Shown here one piece after another: positions 1 to 6,117 of a DNA stretch of 9,682 nt. The translations under genes were made by a program, and so were the position numbers. Source of the DNA: CAYNYM01 sp049366815. Its GTDB lineage: Bacteria; Desulfobacterota; DSM-4660; Desulfatiglandales; HGW-15. The notes under the pieces are model-generated. The model was not told where the DNA came from, did no database searches, and worked only from the letters and a program-made list of their open reading frames with translations. Position 1 is the stretch's first letter; every line of letters starts with the position of its first letter. The stretch spans positions 1 to 9,682 of the forward strand of contig JBMNCO010000256.1 of the NCBI GenBank assembly GCA_049366815.1, in the 5' to 3' direction.

Positions 1-16
1 CTAAAGTGTTACCAAA
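1..16 (+). repeat. Left copy of a 16-nt inverted motif
   Basis: CTAAAGTGTTACCAAA occupies the first 16 bases and recurs as its reverse complement at 9610-9625, with 15 of 16 positions the same (12 in an unbroken run). It lies upstream of the radical SAM gene. Confidence 0.4.
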
Positions 17-62
17 GTACCAAACCACAGGGTGCCGACACCTGTTGAACGAGGTTTATAAT

Positions 63-1352
63 ATGCCGAAAACGAATTTTGAACATCTTCCCCAAATGCT
101 TTACGCCGATGAAAAGGGCCGTGTTTATGACCACCCCTATTTCAAGATGGCAGGGTTTTCAGGGGATTTCCCCGCACCCCTGGCGGAAGAAGACCTGATA
201 CCCATGACAGAATTCAGTAAACTCTTTTTTATCCCGGACTGTGCACCCATCGGCCTGGATCCCCAAACCGGCAAATACCTGGTCGTCCCGGAGGTGGATA
301 TCAACGGTAGGGTCACCAAGTGTTATGGTGTGGCCGCCTTCCTTGAGCCGGGGCTGGTGAGGAGCCACCTGCCGGCCGTAGATTACAAATCCAAGTCCTA
401 CACCCTTCCCATGTGGGCCTATACGGCGGTAGGCTTCAAGGACGAAGGCTATTGGGCCGCCGCTTTCAGGATAGAATACAACCACCGGTGGGATCCCCGG
501 AACTACGATGACGACGAGCTTGTGGAGGCCATATCGGATTTCAAGAAAAAACGACCGGCCGGGCCGCTCCTGGACCACCTCACCAACTGTGCGACGGTCA
601 ATCATTGCTTTGCGGCCAAAAACCTCTTTTTGCGGAGGTGGGAGGCACCCCTTCCTGTCAGCCGGACATGCAACGCCCGGTGCCTTGGGTGCCTTTCTCT
701 GCAGGGATATGAATCCTGCGAGGCCTCACACCAGAGGATCTCATTCAGACCCTCCAGAAAGGAAATCGTTTCATTGGCCGTGAGGCACCTGGAGGAGGCA
801 CCGGAGGCCATCGTGAGCTTTGGGCAGGGGTGTGAAGGGGAGCCCCTCACCGAGCACCGACTCATGGCCGAGAGTATAAGAGAGATCAGAAAAAAGACGA
901 ACAGGGGGACCATCAATCTCAACACCAACGGCAGCCGGCCGGAGAGGGTGCGCGAAGTTGTCCGGAGTGGGCTGGATTCGATCAGGATAAGTCTCAGCAG
1001 CGCCAGGACGGAATTCTTTTATGCCTACACCCGCCCCGTGGGCTACCGTTTTGAGGATGTCGTCCATTCCATCCGGCTGGCAAGAGAGATGGGGATCTAC
1101 ACCATGATAAATTATCTTGTCTTCCCGGGCATCACCGATCAGAAGGATGAACTGGAGGCCCTGAAAGGTCTGATACGAGAGACAGGGGTCCACTTCATTC
1201 ACCTGAAAAATCTCTGCATCGACCCGGATCTTTACATCAAAACCATGCCCAAGATCGATTCACCGGCGCTGGGGATGAAGGGAATGGCCGAGACCTTGAA
1301 GGCGGACTTCGAAGATCTTGAGCTGGGATATTTCAACCAGGCGGTCAGGTGA
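63..1352 (+). CDS. Radical SAM enzyme of unknown function with large N-terminal region
   Basis: This predicts a 429-residue radical SAM protein. The Fe-S/SAM motif Cx3Cx2C is Cys203, Cys207 and Cys210 (CNARCLGC). A GEP segment at about 259-261 and an NTNG segment at 287-290 fit the SAM-binding strands of the TIM barrel. Residues 1-195 precede the barrel and match no domain I can name; they hold Cys60, Cys87, Cys176 and Cys182. With Cys219, Cys257 and Cys385, these could ligate an additional cluster, which is speculative. I chose the ATG at 63 because GAGG (51-54) sits 8 nt upstream; a GTG at 6 would add 19 unconvincing residues. A small hairpin (28-44, six pairs, one bulged G, loop CCGA) lies just before the ribosome site. 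The gene converges on the purD-like gene. The family is secure; the substrate is unknown. Confidence 0.85.
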   Translation: MPKTNFEHLPQMLYADEKGRVYDHPYFKMAGFSGDFPAPLAEEDLIPMTEFSKLFFIPDCAPIGLDPQTGKYLVVPEVDINGRVTKCYGVAAFLEPGLVRSHLPAVDYKSKSYTLPMWAYTAVGFKDEGYWAAAFRIEYNHRWDPRNYDDDELVEAISDFKKKRPAGPLLDHLTNCATVNHCFAAKNLFLRRWEAPLPVSRTCNARCLGCLSLQGYESCEASHQRISFRPSRKEIVSLAVRHLEEAPEAIVSFGQGCEGEPLTEHRLMAESIREIRKKTNRGTINLNTNGSRPERVREVVRSGLDSIRISLSSARTEFFYAYTRPVGYRFEDVVHSIRLAREMGIYTMINYLVFPGITDQKDELEALKGLIRETGVHFIHLKNLCIDPDLYIKTMPKIDSPALGMKGMAETLKADFEDLELGYFNQAVR

Positions 1353-1425
1353 GCCATGATCAGCGCCAGGGCCCCATCGTCGGCACCGGGTGGTCAAATG
1401 AATGGTATAACGGGGATGCCGTTTC

Positions 1426-1443
1426 GGGGCCCGGTCAGGCCCC
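1426..1443. other. GC hairpin overlapping the purD-like stop codon
   Basis: GGGGCC (1426-1431) and GGCCCC (1438-1443) form a 6-bp perfect stem with a 6-nt loop that contains the purD-like TGA (1435-1437 on the minus strand). It lies between the two convergent genes. Neither strand has a following T-run, so it is not a standard intrinsic terminator. It may still slow polymerase or protect a 3' end. Confidence 0.3.
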
Positions 1444-2793
1444 AATCGTCTTCCGGTAGCGGAGGCAATTGGCCCCACTGTTGTTGTTGTCCTCGAATAC
1501 GATACGATCGATGTTTCTATAGGCCTTTTCCCGGGCACCTTCCAGGGTCGTGTCCCCCGCGATCACGTGCAGCACGCGGCCTCCGTAGGTGACCAGACCC
1601 TTTTCCTCGTCCTGATCCACACCGGCAAAGTAGACGGCAATCCCCTTATCGAGCTTGTCCAGGCCCAGTATGCGATGCCCCTTGCCATAGCGGCCCGGAT
1701 AGCCCTTGTTCCAGCCCCGGGATGCCTTTGACCGGCCTTCCATGGCAATGACGTCGACATAGTGCTGCTGGTTCCATACCTGTTTGACCCTGTCCAGGGT
1801 GCCCTCCCAGACGGCCATGCCGATCTCGAAAAGATCCGTGCTCAGTTTCCGCGCAAGCACTTCCCACTCCGGGTCGCCGTGTCTGACATTGATTTCAAAG
1901 ACATCCAGTTGGTCATAGGGGTCGAGGTTCAGACCGAAATACAAGACCCCCTTGTAGACCCAGCCCAGGTCATTGTAAATCGCATCGACCGTCGGGTTTA
2001 CTATCTCCTTTATGATTCGGTTGACCAGCCAGGGACTGACCAGTTTGTGGGGGCAATAGCATCCTGTTCCCCCTGTATTGAGGTTCCCCCCGAAGCGCTC
2101 GATGGCTTCATGATCATCGGGGTCAAAGGCGGGTTTGTAATCCTGTGCGAACATCCTCAGGGGCATGGCGTGTCGGCCGTCAAGATAGGCGTAGAAGGAA
2201 ATTTCCGTCCCGTATTTTCTTTCTTCAATGACGATCCTGTCTCCTGATACCCCGAAGACCTTGTCAACCATGATCTGTTTAATGGCCGCCTCGGCATCGT
2301 CAAGATCCTCACAAACGATGGCCCCTTTGCCCGCGGCAAGGCCGTTGGCCTTGACCACCACCTGGTATCCGATATCCCTGACGTATTCCCTGGCCTTTTC
2401 AGGGTCATCGAAGATCCGGTACTCGGGTTTGGGGACCCCGATCCGTTTCAAGAGGTCATCCGTAAAGGCCCGATCGCTTTCCAATCTGACGAATTCCTTC
2501 CTGGGACCGACCGTCCGGATACCCCTCTCGTTCAGGATATCGATGAGGCCCTCCTCGAGCGGGTTTTCTGACCCCACGTCCACCAGATCGATTTTCTTTT
2601 CAATACAAAAATCGGCCACTGCCGAAAAAGGTTCGAGCCTGACCACCTCGATGAGCCCTCTCCGGCCCTTCGGCGTATAAAGGATTCCAGGGTTTCCAGG
2701 GGTCAGATAGACCTTGTCAACATGCTGACTGTTTGCATAACTGTCTGCCAGACAGTGATCCCTGCCGCCGGAACCGTAAACCAGAACATTCAT
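1435..2793 (-). CDS. Divergent PurD-type ATP-grasp ligase (phosphoribosylamine-glycine ligase family)
   Basis: This is a 452-residue protein aligning end to end with PurD, which joins glycine to phosphoribosylamine using ATP in purine synthesis. Visible family signatures are GSGGRDH at 7-13, PGNPG at 32-36, the ATP-grasp segment KANGLAAGKG at 148-157, LNTGGTGCYCP at 238-248, the metal-ligand segment FEINVRHGDPE at 299-309 (Glu300, Asn302), YPGRYGKG at 365-372, and a C-terminal YRKTIG. Several normally fixed positions differ: VGPEAPL is VGSENPL, GGMGAYSP is GGTGCYCP, and GDPETQ is GDPEWE. About ten extra residues lie near 222-236. The catalytic core looks intact, so it is probably active, either as a lineage-specific PurD or as a paralogue on another amine or amino acid. 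The start has a weak GGGGTG ribosome site. A near-consensus promoter about 200 bp upstream faces it. Confidence 0.85.
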   Translation of the reverse strand: MNVLVYGSGGRDHCLADSYANSQHVDKVYLTPGNPGILYTPKGRRGLIEVVRLEPFSAVADFCIEKKIDLVDVGSENPLEEGLIDILNERGIRTVGPRKEFVRLESDRAFTDDLLKRIGVPKPEYRIFDDPEKAREYVRDIGYQVVVKANGLAAGKGAIVCEDLDDAEAAIKQIMVDKVFGVSGDRIVIEERKYGTEISFYAYLDGRHAMPLRMFAQDYKPAFDPDDHEAIERFGGNLNTGGTGCYCPHKLVSPWLVNRIIKEIVNPTVDAIYNDLGWVYKGVLYFGLNLDPYDQLDVFEINVRHGDPEWEVLARKLSTDLFEIGMAVWEGTLDRVKQVWNQQHYVDVIAMEGRSKASRGWNKGYPGRYGKGHRILGLDKLDKGIAVYFAGVDQDEEKGLVTYGGRVLHVIAGDTTLEGAREKAYRNIDRIVFEDNNNSGANCLRYRKTIGA

Positions 2794-2988
2794 GATCGAA
2801 CACCCCGTGATGTGAGTTTCTCATTCAGGACACCGACAACCCGACCTCTTCAGCCCTTTTCCGGGCCTTCACTCAGACCTCTGGTGAGCGAGCACGCCTT
2901 GAGCGATCCATGGGCAATATATCGAAATCAATCGGATTGAGACCTGATGTTTTCAGATGAACGGGCGCCTGATGGATGTGATAAAATC
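2794..2988 (-). promoter_or_regulatory. Long hairpin-rich 5' leader of the purD-like mRNA
   Basis: If transcription starts near 2988, the mRNA has an untranslated leader of about 195 nt. On the minus strand it can form four successive hairpins. ATCTGA/TCAGGT has loop AAACA. TCAAT/ATTGA has loop CCG and lies within a 13-bp palindrome at 2928-2940. A 7-bp stem at 2887-2869 has one bulged A and loop AGGT. GGCCC/GGGCT has loop GGAAAA. No T-run follows any of them, so control of translation or RNA stability is more likely than attenuation. I do not recognise a known riboswitch class. Confidence 0.35.
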
Positions 2989-2994
2989 CCGGTA

Positions 2995-3023
2995 AGTATA
3001 GGGGACAGGGGGATCCCTGTCAA
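2995..3023 (-). promoter_or_regulatory. Near-consensus sigma-70 promoter for the purD-like gene
   Basis: Read on the minus strand, TTGACA (3023-3018) is followed by a 17-bp spacer and TATACT (3000-2995). This is a perfect -35 and a five-of-six -10 at the ideal spacing. Transcription would begin near 2988 and run towards the purD-like ATG at 2793. The strength of the match makes chance unlikely, but no transcript data are available. Confidence 0.7.
3004..3021. promoter_or_regulatory. Candidate operator palindrome on the purD-like promoter
   Basis: GACAGGG (3004-3010) and CCCTGTC (3015-3021) are perfect inverted arms around a 4-bp centre. The palindrome covers four bases of the -35 hexamer and most of the spacer, where a bound dimeric repressor would block polymerase. 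The site lies upstream of the expected start of transcription, so it is more likely a DNA-level site than an RNA hairpin. I do not recognise the regulator. Confidence 0.5.
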
Positions 3024-3145
3024 GGACCGAACCGGCACTCTGATTCGCCATCAAGGCATCGTCTGCGGCCTGTCGTTTATAGGCCTCACTCTTCACTCCT
3101 CGCGCCTTTCATCTGATACCTTGCTGCTGATATCCGGGTGCGCCA

Positions 3146-3184
3146 AAATCCGTCGGCCTCATTGATGATGTGGAAATCCGACGG
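3146..3184. repeat. Paired AAATCCG(T/A)CGG elements
   Basis: AAATCCGTCGG (3146-3156) and AAATCCGACGG (3174-3184) are direct copies differing at one base, 28 bp apart. Because CCGTCGG is the reverse complement of CCGACGG, the cores are also an inverted pair (stem 7, loop 21). They lie about 90-130 bp upstream of the plus-strand promoter, a position that suits an activator site. They may also be chance. Confidence 0.3.
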
Positions 3185-3275
3185 TGGATTCATGCGGAAT
3201 CGTGAGTCAGCCGCTTTGAATCGGCGGGTTTCGGCATGACCCCTTCTCCCTGTTTGACGGCGATATCGATTTTTA

Positions 3276-3304
3276 TTGTCAAGTAACCGCTTTTCCGCTT
3301 TAAT
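3276..3304 (+). promoter_or_regulatory. Sigma-70 promoter for the LysM-SPOR/coaBC operon
   Basis: TTGTCA (3276-3281), a 17-bp spacer and TTTAAT (3299-3304) each match five of six consensus bases at ideal spacing. Transcription would start near 3311, leaving a leader of about 80 nt before the ATG at 3391. It is the only good candidate immediately upstream of the six-gene run. Confidence 0.55.
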
Positions 3305-3390
3305 GATAAAAAATTAAGCCACTTCAATCCCTGCGCGTCCCTCAGCATATGCACTGCTGATCGCCCTGCTTCAATGATCAGGAGGAAACG

Positions 3391-4179
3391 ATGAAGAATT
3401 TTTTCATCTTCTGGGCCTTGTGGATGGCCTTTTTGCTGCCTGCCTTCGGTTGTTCAGGCGACGAACAGACTACCACACCAACCGGAAACCCCAAGGTGGT
3501 CAAGGCCATCGTGAAGCCCGAACAAAAGATCAAGGCCGAAATAGAGTCCTCTCAAGAAGTCGGTCACCCGGATCCCTCGAACCCTGGGGAAGAGGCCCCG
3601 AGCCCGGGTCTTCCAGAAAAGGAGGTGCAGAGGCCGGATGCGGCGGAAAAGACCAAAGCAGGGCGGGAGATCGAAGGGGATAGAGGACATTATGTTGTAA
3701 GACAGGGCGACAGCCTGTCGGCTATCGCCGGAAGGGATGAGATATATGGTGATCCCCTGAAGTGGCCCATTCTCTGTCGGTACAATATGGACAAACTGGA
3801 CGCAATGCTGGGTATGGGGGACAATTTCCCGACTGAAGAACTGCCGGCTGAGATGCGGCTCAGGATCGTTGATGTAAAAGAGATGCGCAAGAATCTACAG
3901 GAAAGAGGGGGCCGGACCTGGGTCATCAACGCCTTTTCTTCAGTAACGAGTGAGGAGATTGTGCCGACTGCGATGAGGCTGCTCAGGAATGGATATCCTG
4001 TCTACCTTACACGCGTAAAGGTGAAGGACAAGGACTGGCTGAGGATCAGGGTCGGTTTTTACGCCACCAGGACCGAGGCTGAAGAAGAGGGCAAAAGAGT
4101 CAAAGCGGTCTTGCATTCTGATGATTTGTGGGTTACGAAGATCGGCAAGCCGGAATTCGAGGAATTTGCGGGCTATTAA
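3391..4179 (+). CDS. LysM and SPOR domain lipoprotein (peptidoglycan-binding)
   Basis: This 262-residue protein begins with a signal peptide (hydrophobic stretch at about 4-19) ending in AFGC. Cys21 is the probable lipid-modified residue, although Phe at -2 is not a standard lipobox residue. A low-complexity Pro/Glu/Lys linker spans 22-97. A LysM domain follows at about 100-160 (HYVVRQGDSLSAIAG), then a SPOR-like domain at about 175-252 (WVINAFSS, then LRIRVGFYATRTEAEEE). LysM binds N-acetylglucosamine-containing glycan, and SPOR binds peptidoglycan stripped of stem peptides, often at division sites. The protein is therefore expected in the periplasm, anchored to a membrane, touching the cell wall. 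AGGAGG (3380-3385) lies 5 nt before the ATG. It is the first gene of the operon, 25 nt ahead of coaBC. A role in division or wall remodelling is inference. Confidence 0.85.
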   Translation: MKNFFIFWALWMAFLLPAFGCSGDEQTTTPTGNPKVVKAIVKPEQKIKAEIESSQEVGHPDPSNPGEEAPSPGLPEKEVQRPDAAEKTKAGREIEGDRGHYVVRQGDSLSAIAGRDEIYGDPLKWPILCRYNMDKLDAMLGMGDNFPTEELPAEMRLRIVDVKEMRKNLQERGGRTWVINAFSSVTSEEIVPTAMRLLRNGYPVYLTRVKVKDKDWLRIRVGFYATRTEAEEEGKRVKAVLHSDDLWVTKIGKPEFEEFAGY

Positions 4180-4204
4180 AGATCGGAGAAGCGTTCAGGT
4201 AAAG

Positions 4205-5404
4205 ATGAAAGATAAAAAAGTTGTTGTCGGCGTCACGGGAGGCATAGCCTCCTACAAGGCGGCGGAGTTGGTTCGGTTGCTGGTCAAGGCCGGAGCCCAT
4301 ACAAAGGTGGCCATGACGGCCCATGCCACCCGATTTGTTGCACCTTTGACCTTTGAGGCCCTGTCGGGAAACAGGGTGGTTTGGGATATGTGGGCGCCTG
4401 AAACCGAACCCATGGCCCATATCAACTGGGGGCAGGAATCGGATCTCGTCATCATCGCCCCGGCCACGGCCGATTTTATCGGAAAGATGGCACATGGTGT
4501 CGGGGACGATTTCCTTTCGACCGTGGTTATTGCGGCCACGGCCGACATATTGGTCTGTCCTTCCATGAACGCCCGGATGTTCCAGAGCAGAGCGGTGCAG
4601 GACAATATCAGGGTTCTGAGTGACAGAGGATGCGGCGTCATGACACCGGGAGAAGGGGATTTGGCCTGTGGGGTTGAAGGGCCGGGCAGGCTTCCTGAAC
4701 CCGAGGAAATCCTGGAACGGGCCAGGGCGATGGTCAGAGATCGGGATCTCATCGGCCTGAGGGTTCTCGTTACGGCCGGGGCCACCATGGAACCCATTGA
4801 TCCCGTGAGGTACATGACCAACAGATCCAGCGGGAAAATGGGCTACGCCCTGGCCAGAATGGCCGCCTTTCGGGGAGCGGAAGTGACGCTGGTCAGTGGC
4901 CCAAGCAACCTCAGGCCCCCTGCAGACGTCCGTTTTCTGGGCGTGAAGACCACCGAGGAAATGCGACGGGCCGTTATGGAGGCGCGCCCCATGTGTCACG
5001 CGGTGATCAAGGCGGCCGCGGTCCTGGATTACAGACCCCTGAGGGTCGCCGCACAGAAGATCAAAAAGGAGGATGGGCTTCTCACTCTGGATCTGGAACG
5101 CACGCCGGACATCTTGGCGGAACTGGGACGCACCAATGAAGATTCTCATTGTGTACTCGTGGGGTTTGCCGCCGAGACCGAGGACCTGCTGGGGCATGCC
5201 GCCCAGAAGCTGAAAAAGAAAAATTTGGACATGATCATAGCCAATGATGTGTCCAGAGAGGATGCCGGATTCGATACGGATACCAACCTGGTCAAGATCA
5301 TCCACCGCAACGGCGTGATTGAGGACCTCCCGCTCATGACAAAAGAGGAGGTGGCCGATCAGATCCTCAACAGGGTGAAGGTCCTATGGAAAAAGCGGAC
5401 TTGA
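4205..5404 (+). CDS. coaBC: Bifunctional phosphopantothenoylcysteine decarboxylase / phosphopantothenate-cysteine ligase CoaBC
   Basis: This 399-residue enzyme makes 4'-phosphopantetheine from phosphopantothenate in coenzyme A synthesis. The N-terminal CoaC flavoprotein domain (about 1-180) shows GVTGGIASYK at 9-18, catalytic His72 in AHINW, the APATAD flavin segment at 85-90, PSMNARMF at 119-126 (substrate clamp with Asn122), and active-site Cys155 in LACG. The CoaB ligase domain (about 185-399) shows IDPVRYMTNRSSGKMG at 198-213, AAVLDYRP at 271-278, KIKK at 285-288, GFAAET at 320-325 and AND at 346-348. A frame open from 4121 would overlap the preceding gene; the ATG at 4205, with AGG at 4197-4199, gives the usual N-terminus. 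One deviation is GATMEPIDP where families usually read G-x-TREP(I/L)DP, so the Arg is Met. Confidence 0.95.
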   Translation: MKDKKVVVGVTGGIASYKAAELVRLLVKAGAHTKVAMTAHATRFVAPLTFEALSGNRVVWDMWAPETEPMAHINWGQESDLVIIAPATADFIGKMAHGVGDDFLSTVVIAATADILVCPSMNARMFQSRAVQDNIRVLSDRGCGVMTPGEGDLACGVEGPGRLPEPEEILERARAMVRDRDLIGLRVLVTAGATMEPIDPVRYMTNRSSGKMGYALARMAAFRGAEVTLVSGPSNLRPPADVRFLGVKTTEEMRRAVMEARPMCHAVIKAAAVLDYRPLRVAAQKIKKEDGLLTLDLERTPDILAELGRTNEDSHCVLVGFAAETEDLLGHAAQKLKKKNLDMIIANDVSREDAGFDTDTNLVKIIHRNGVIEDLPLMTKEEVADQILNRVKVLWKKRT

Positions 5405-6117
5405 GTCCGGATGAGGAACTCAGAGCGATTGTTTGTCATCTGAAGCGCCTGCTGGCCTTCGACCGGGAGATGGGACTGGAGGCTCCCGGTCTCTCTCCGT
5501 CAACACGCACCTACCTGGAAAAGGGGCCTTCAGGAGACGAAACACTCGAGAGCCTTGAAAAATGCCTTCGGGCATGTGCCCGATGTAAACTGTCCGGCGG
5601 GAGAACCAACATCGTCTTTGGTGAAGGGTCTGCCGGGGCCGGCCTGGTCTTTGTGGGTGAGGCGCCGGGAAAAGAGGAAGATCAGGCCGGGCGGCCCTTC
5701 GTGGGTGAGGCCGGAAGGCTGCTGACCCGAATCATTCAAGACGGGATGGGGCTGAAACGCGAAGAGGTCTATATCTGTAATGTGGTCAAGTGCCGTCCTC
5801 CCGAGAATCGGGACCCGGAAAGGGATGAAATCGAGACATGCCTCCCGTTTTTGAAAAGACAGCTTGCCCTGATTCGGCCTCAGGTCATTTGCACACTGGG
5901 CCGGATAGCGGCCCAGGCCCTCATCGGAGGTGACTTCAGGATCACCCGGGAGAGGGGAAAGTGGTTCACCTATATGGGAGTTCCTGTCATGCCCACTTTT
6001 CATCCGGCCTATATCCTGCGAAACCCCGGTCGAGAGCTTGAATTGAAACGTCAGGTCTGGGTGGATATTCAGAACATCATGAAACGCATGGGGTTGGAGA
6101 CCAAAGGGAATGCATAA
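5386..6117 (+). CDS. Uracil-DNA glycosylase, family 4 (iron-sulfur type)
   Basis: This 243-residue enzyme excises uracil (from cytosine deamination or misincorporation) from DNA to start base-excision repair. Family-4 marks are clear. Four Fe-S cysteines occur as CARC (Cys64, Cys67) and Cys136 with Cys152, the latter pair spaced x15 as in the thermophile enzymes. Motif A is GEAPGKEEDQAGRPFVGEAG at 91-110, ICNVVKCRPP spans 130-139, and HPAYILR at 206-212 carries the catalytic-loop His206. The roughly 55 residues before the first Cys pair exceed the compact thermophile enzymes (about 200 residues) and look helical; such extensions are common in bacterial members. The gene starts inside coaBC (19-nt overlap) with AAGG just upstream of the ATG, so translational coupling is likely. 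It shares 8 nt with nfeD. Confidence 0.93.
   Translation: MEKADLSPDEELRAIVCHLKRLLAFDREMGLEAPGLSPSTRTYLEKGPSGDETLESLEKCLRACARCKLSGGRTNIVFGEGSAGAGLVFVGEAPGKEEDQAGRPFVGEAGRLLTRIIQDGMGLKREEVYICNVVKCRPPENRDPERDEIETCLPFLKRQLALIRPQVICTLGRIAAQALIGGDFRITRERGKWFTYMGVPVMPTFHPAYILRNPGRELELKRQVWVDIQNIMKRMGLETKGNA

Larger units (their letters stand above)
2794..3390. other. 597-bp divergent intergenic regulatory region
   Basis: This stretch separates the purD-like gene (-) from the LysM-SPOR operon (+). The two short open frames inside it (2722-2940 and 2947-3165, +) have no ribosome site at their starts and no recognisable protein character, so I treat it as non-coding. It holds a minus-strand promoter with palindrome (2995-3023), a hairpin-rich leader (2794-2988), a plus-strand promoter (3276-3304), a pair of CCGWCGG elements (3150-3184), and a CGATATCG palindrome (3261-3268). 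I see nothing clear between 3024 and 3145. Confidence 0.6.

Noticed and set aside
6..62. Earlier GTG start for the radical SAM gene
   Set aside because: It lacks a ribosome site, and the added 19 residues look unlike protein sequence; the ATG at 63 has GAGG at good spacing.
2869..2909. Possible 12-codon leader peptide on the minus strand within the purD-like leader (ATG at about 2911)
   Set aside because: It has no Shine-Dalgarno sequence and no telling residue run; the segment is better explained by the hairpin at 2869-2887.
2911..2922. TATATT as a closer -10 for the purD-like gene on the minus strand
   Set aside because: There is no -35 match at 16-18 bp upstream, while a near-consensus promoter lies at 2995-3023.
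2722..3165. Two 72-residue + strand frames in the divergent intergenic region
   Set aside because: They have no ribosome site and no protein-like pattern, and they overlap a strong minus-strand promoter and its leader.
3254..3259. TTGACG as a -35 box for the + strand operon
   Set aside because: No reasonable -10 lies 15-19 bp downstream; TTGTCA at 3276 with TTTAAT at 3299 is clearly better.
4133..5305. 390-residue open frame on the minus strand opposite coaBC
   Set aside because: It is fully antisense to a textbook CoaBC, lacks any recognisable domain and is rich in His/Gly/Arg/Pro, as expected for the complement of GC-rich codons.
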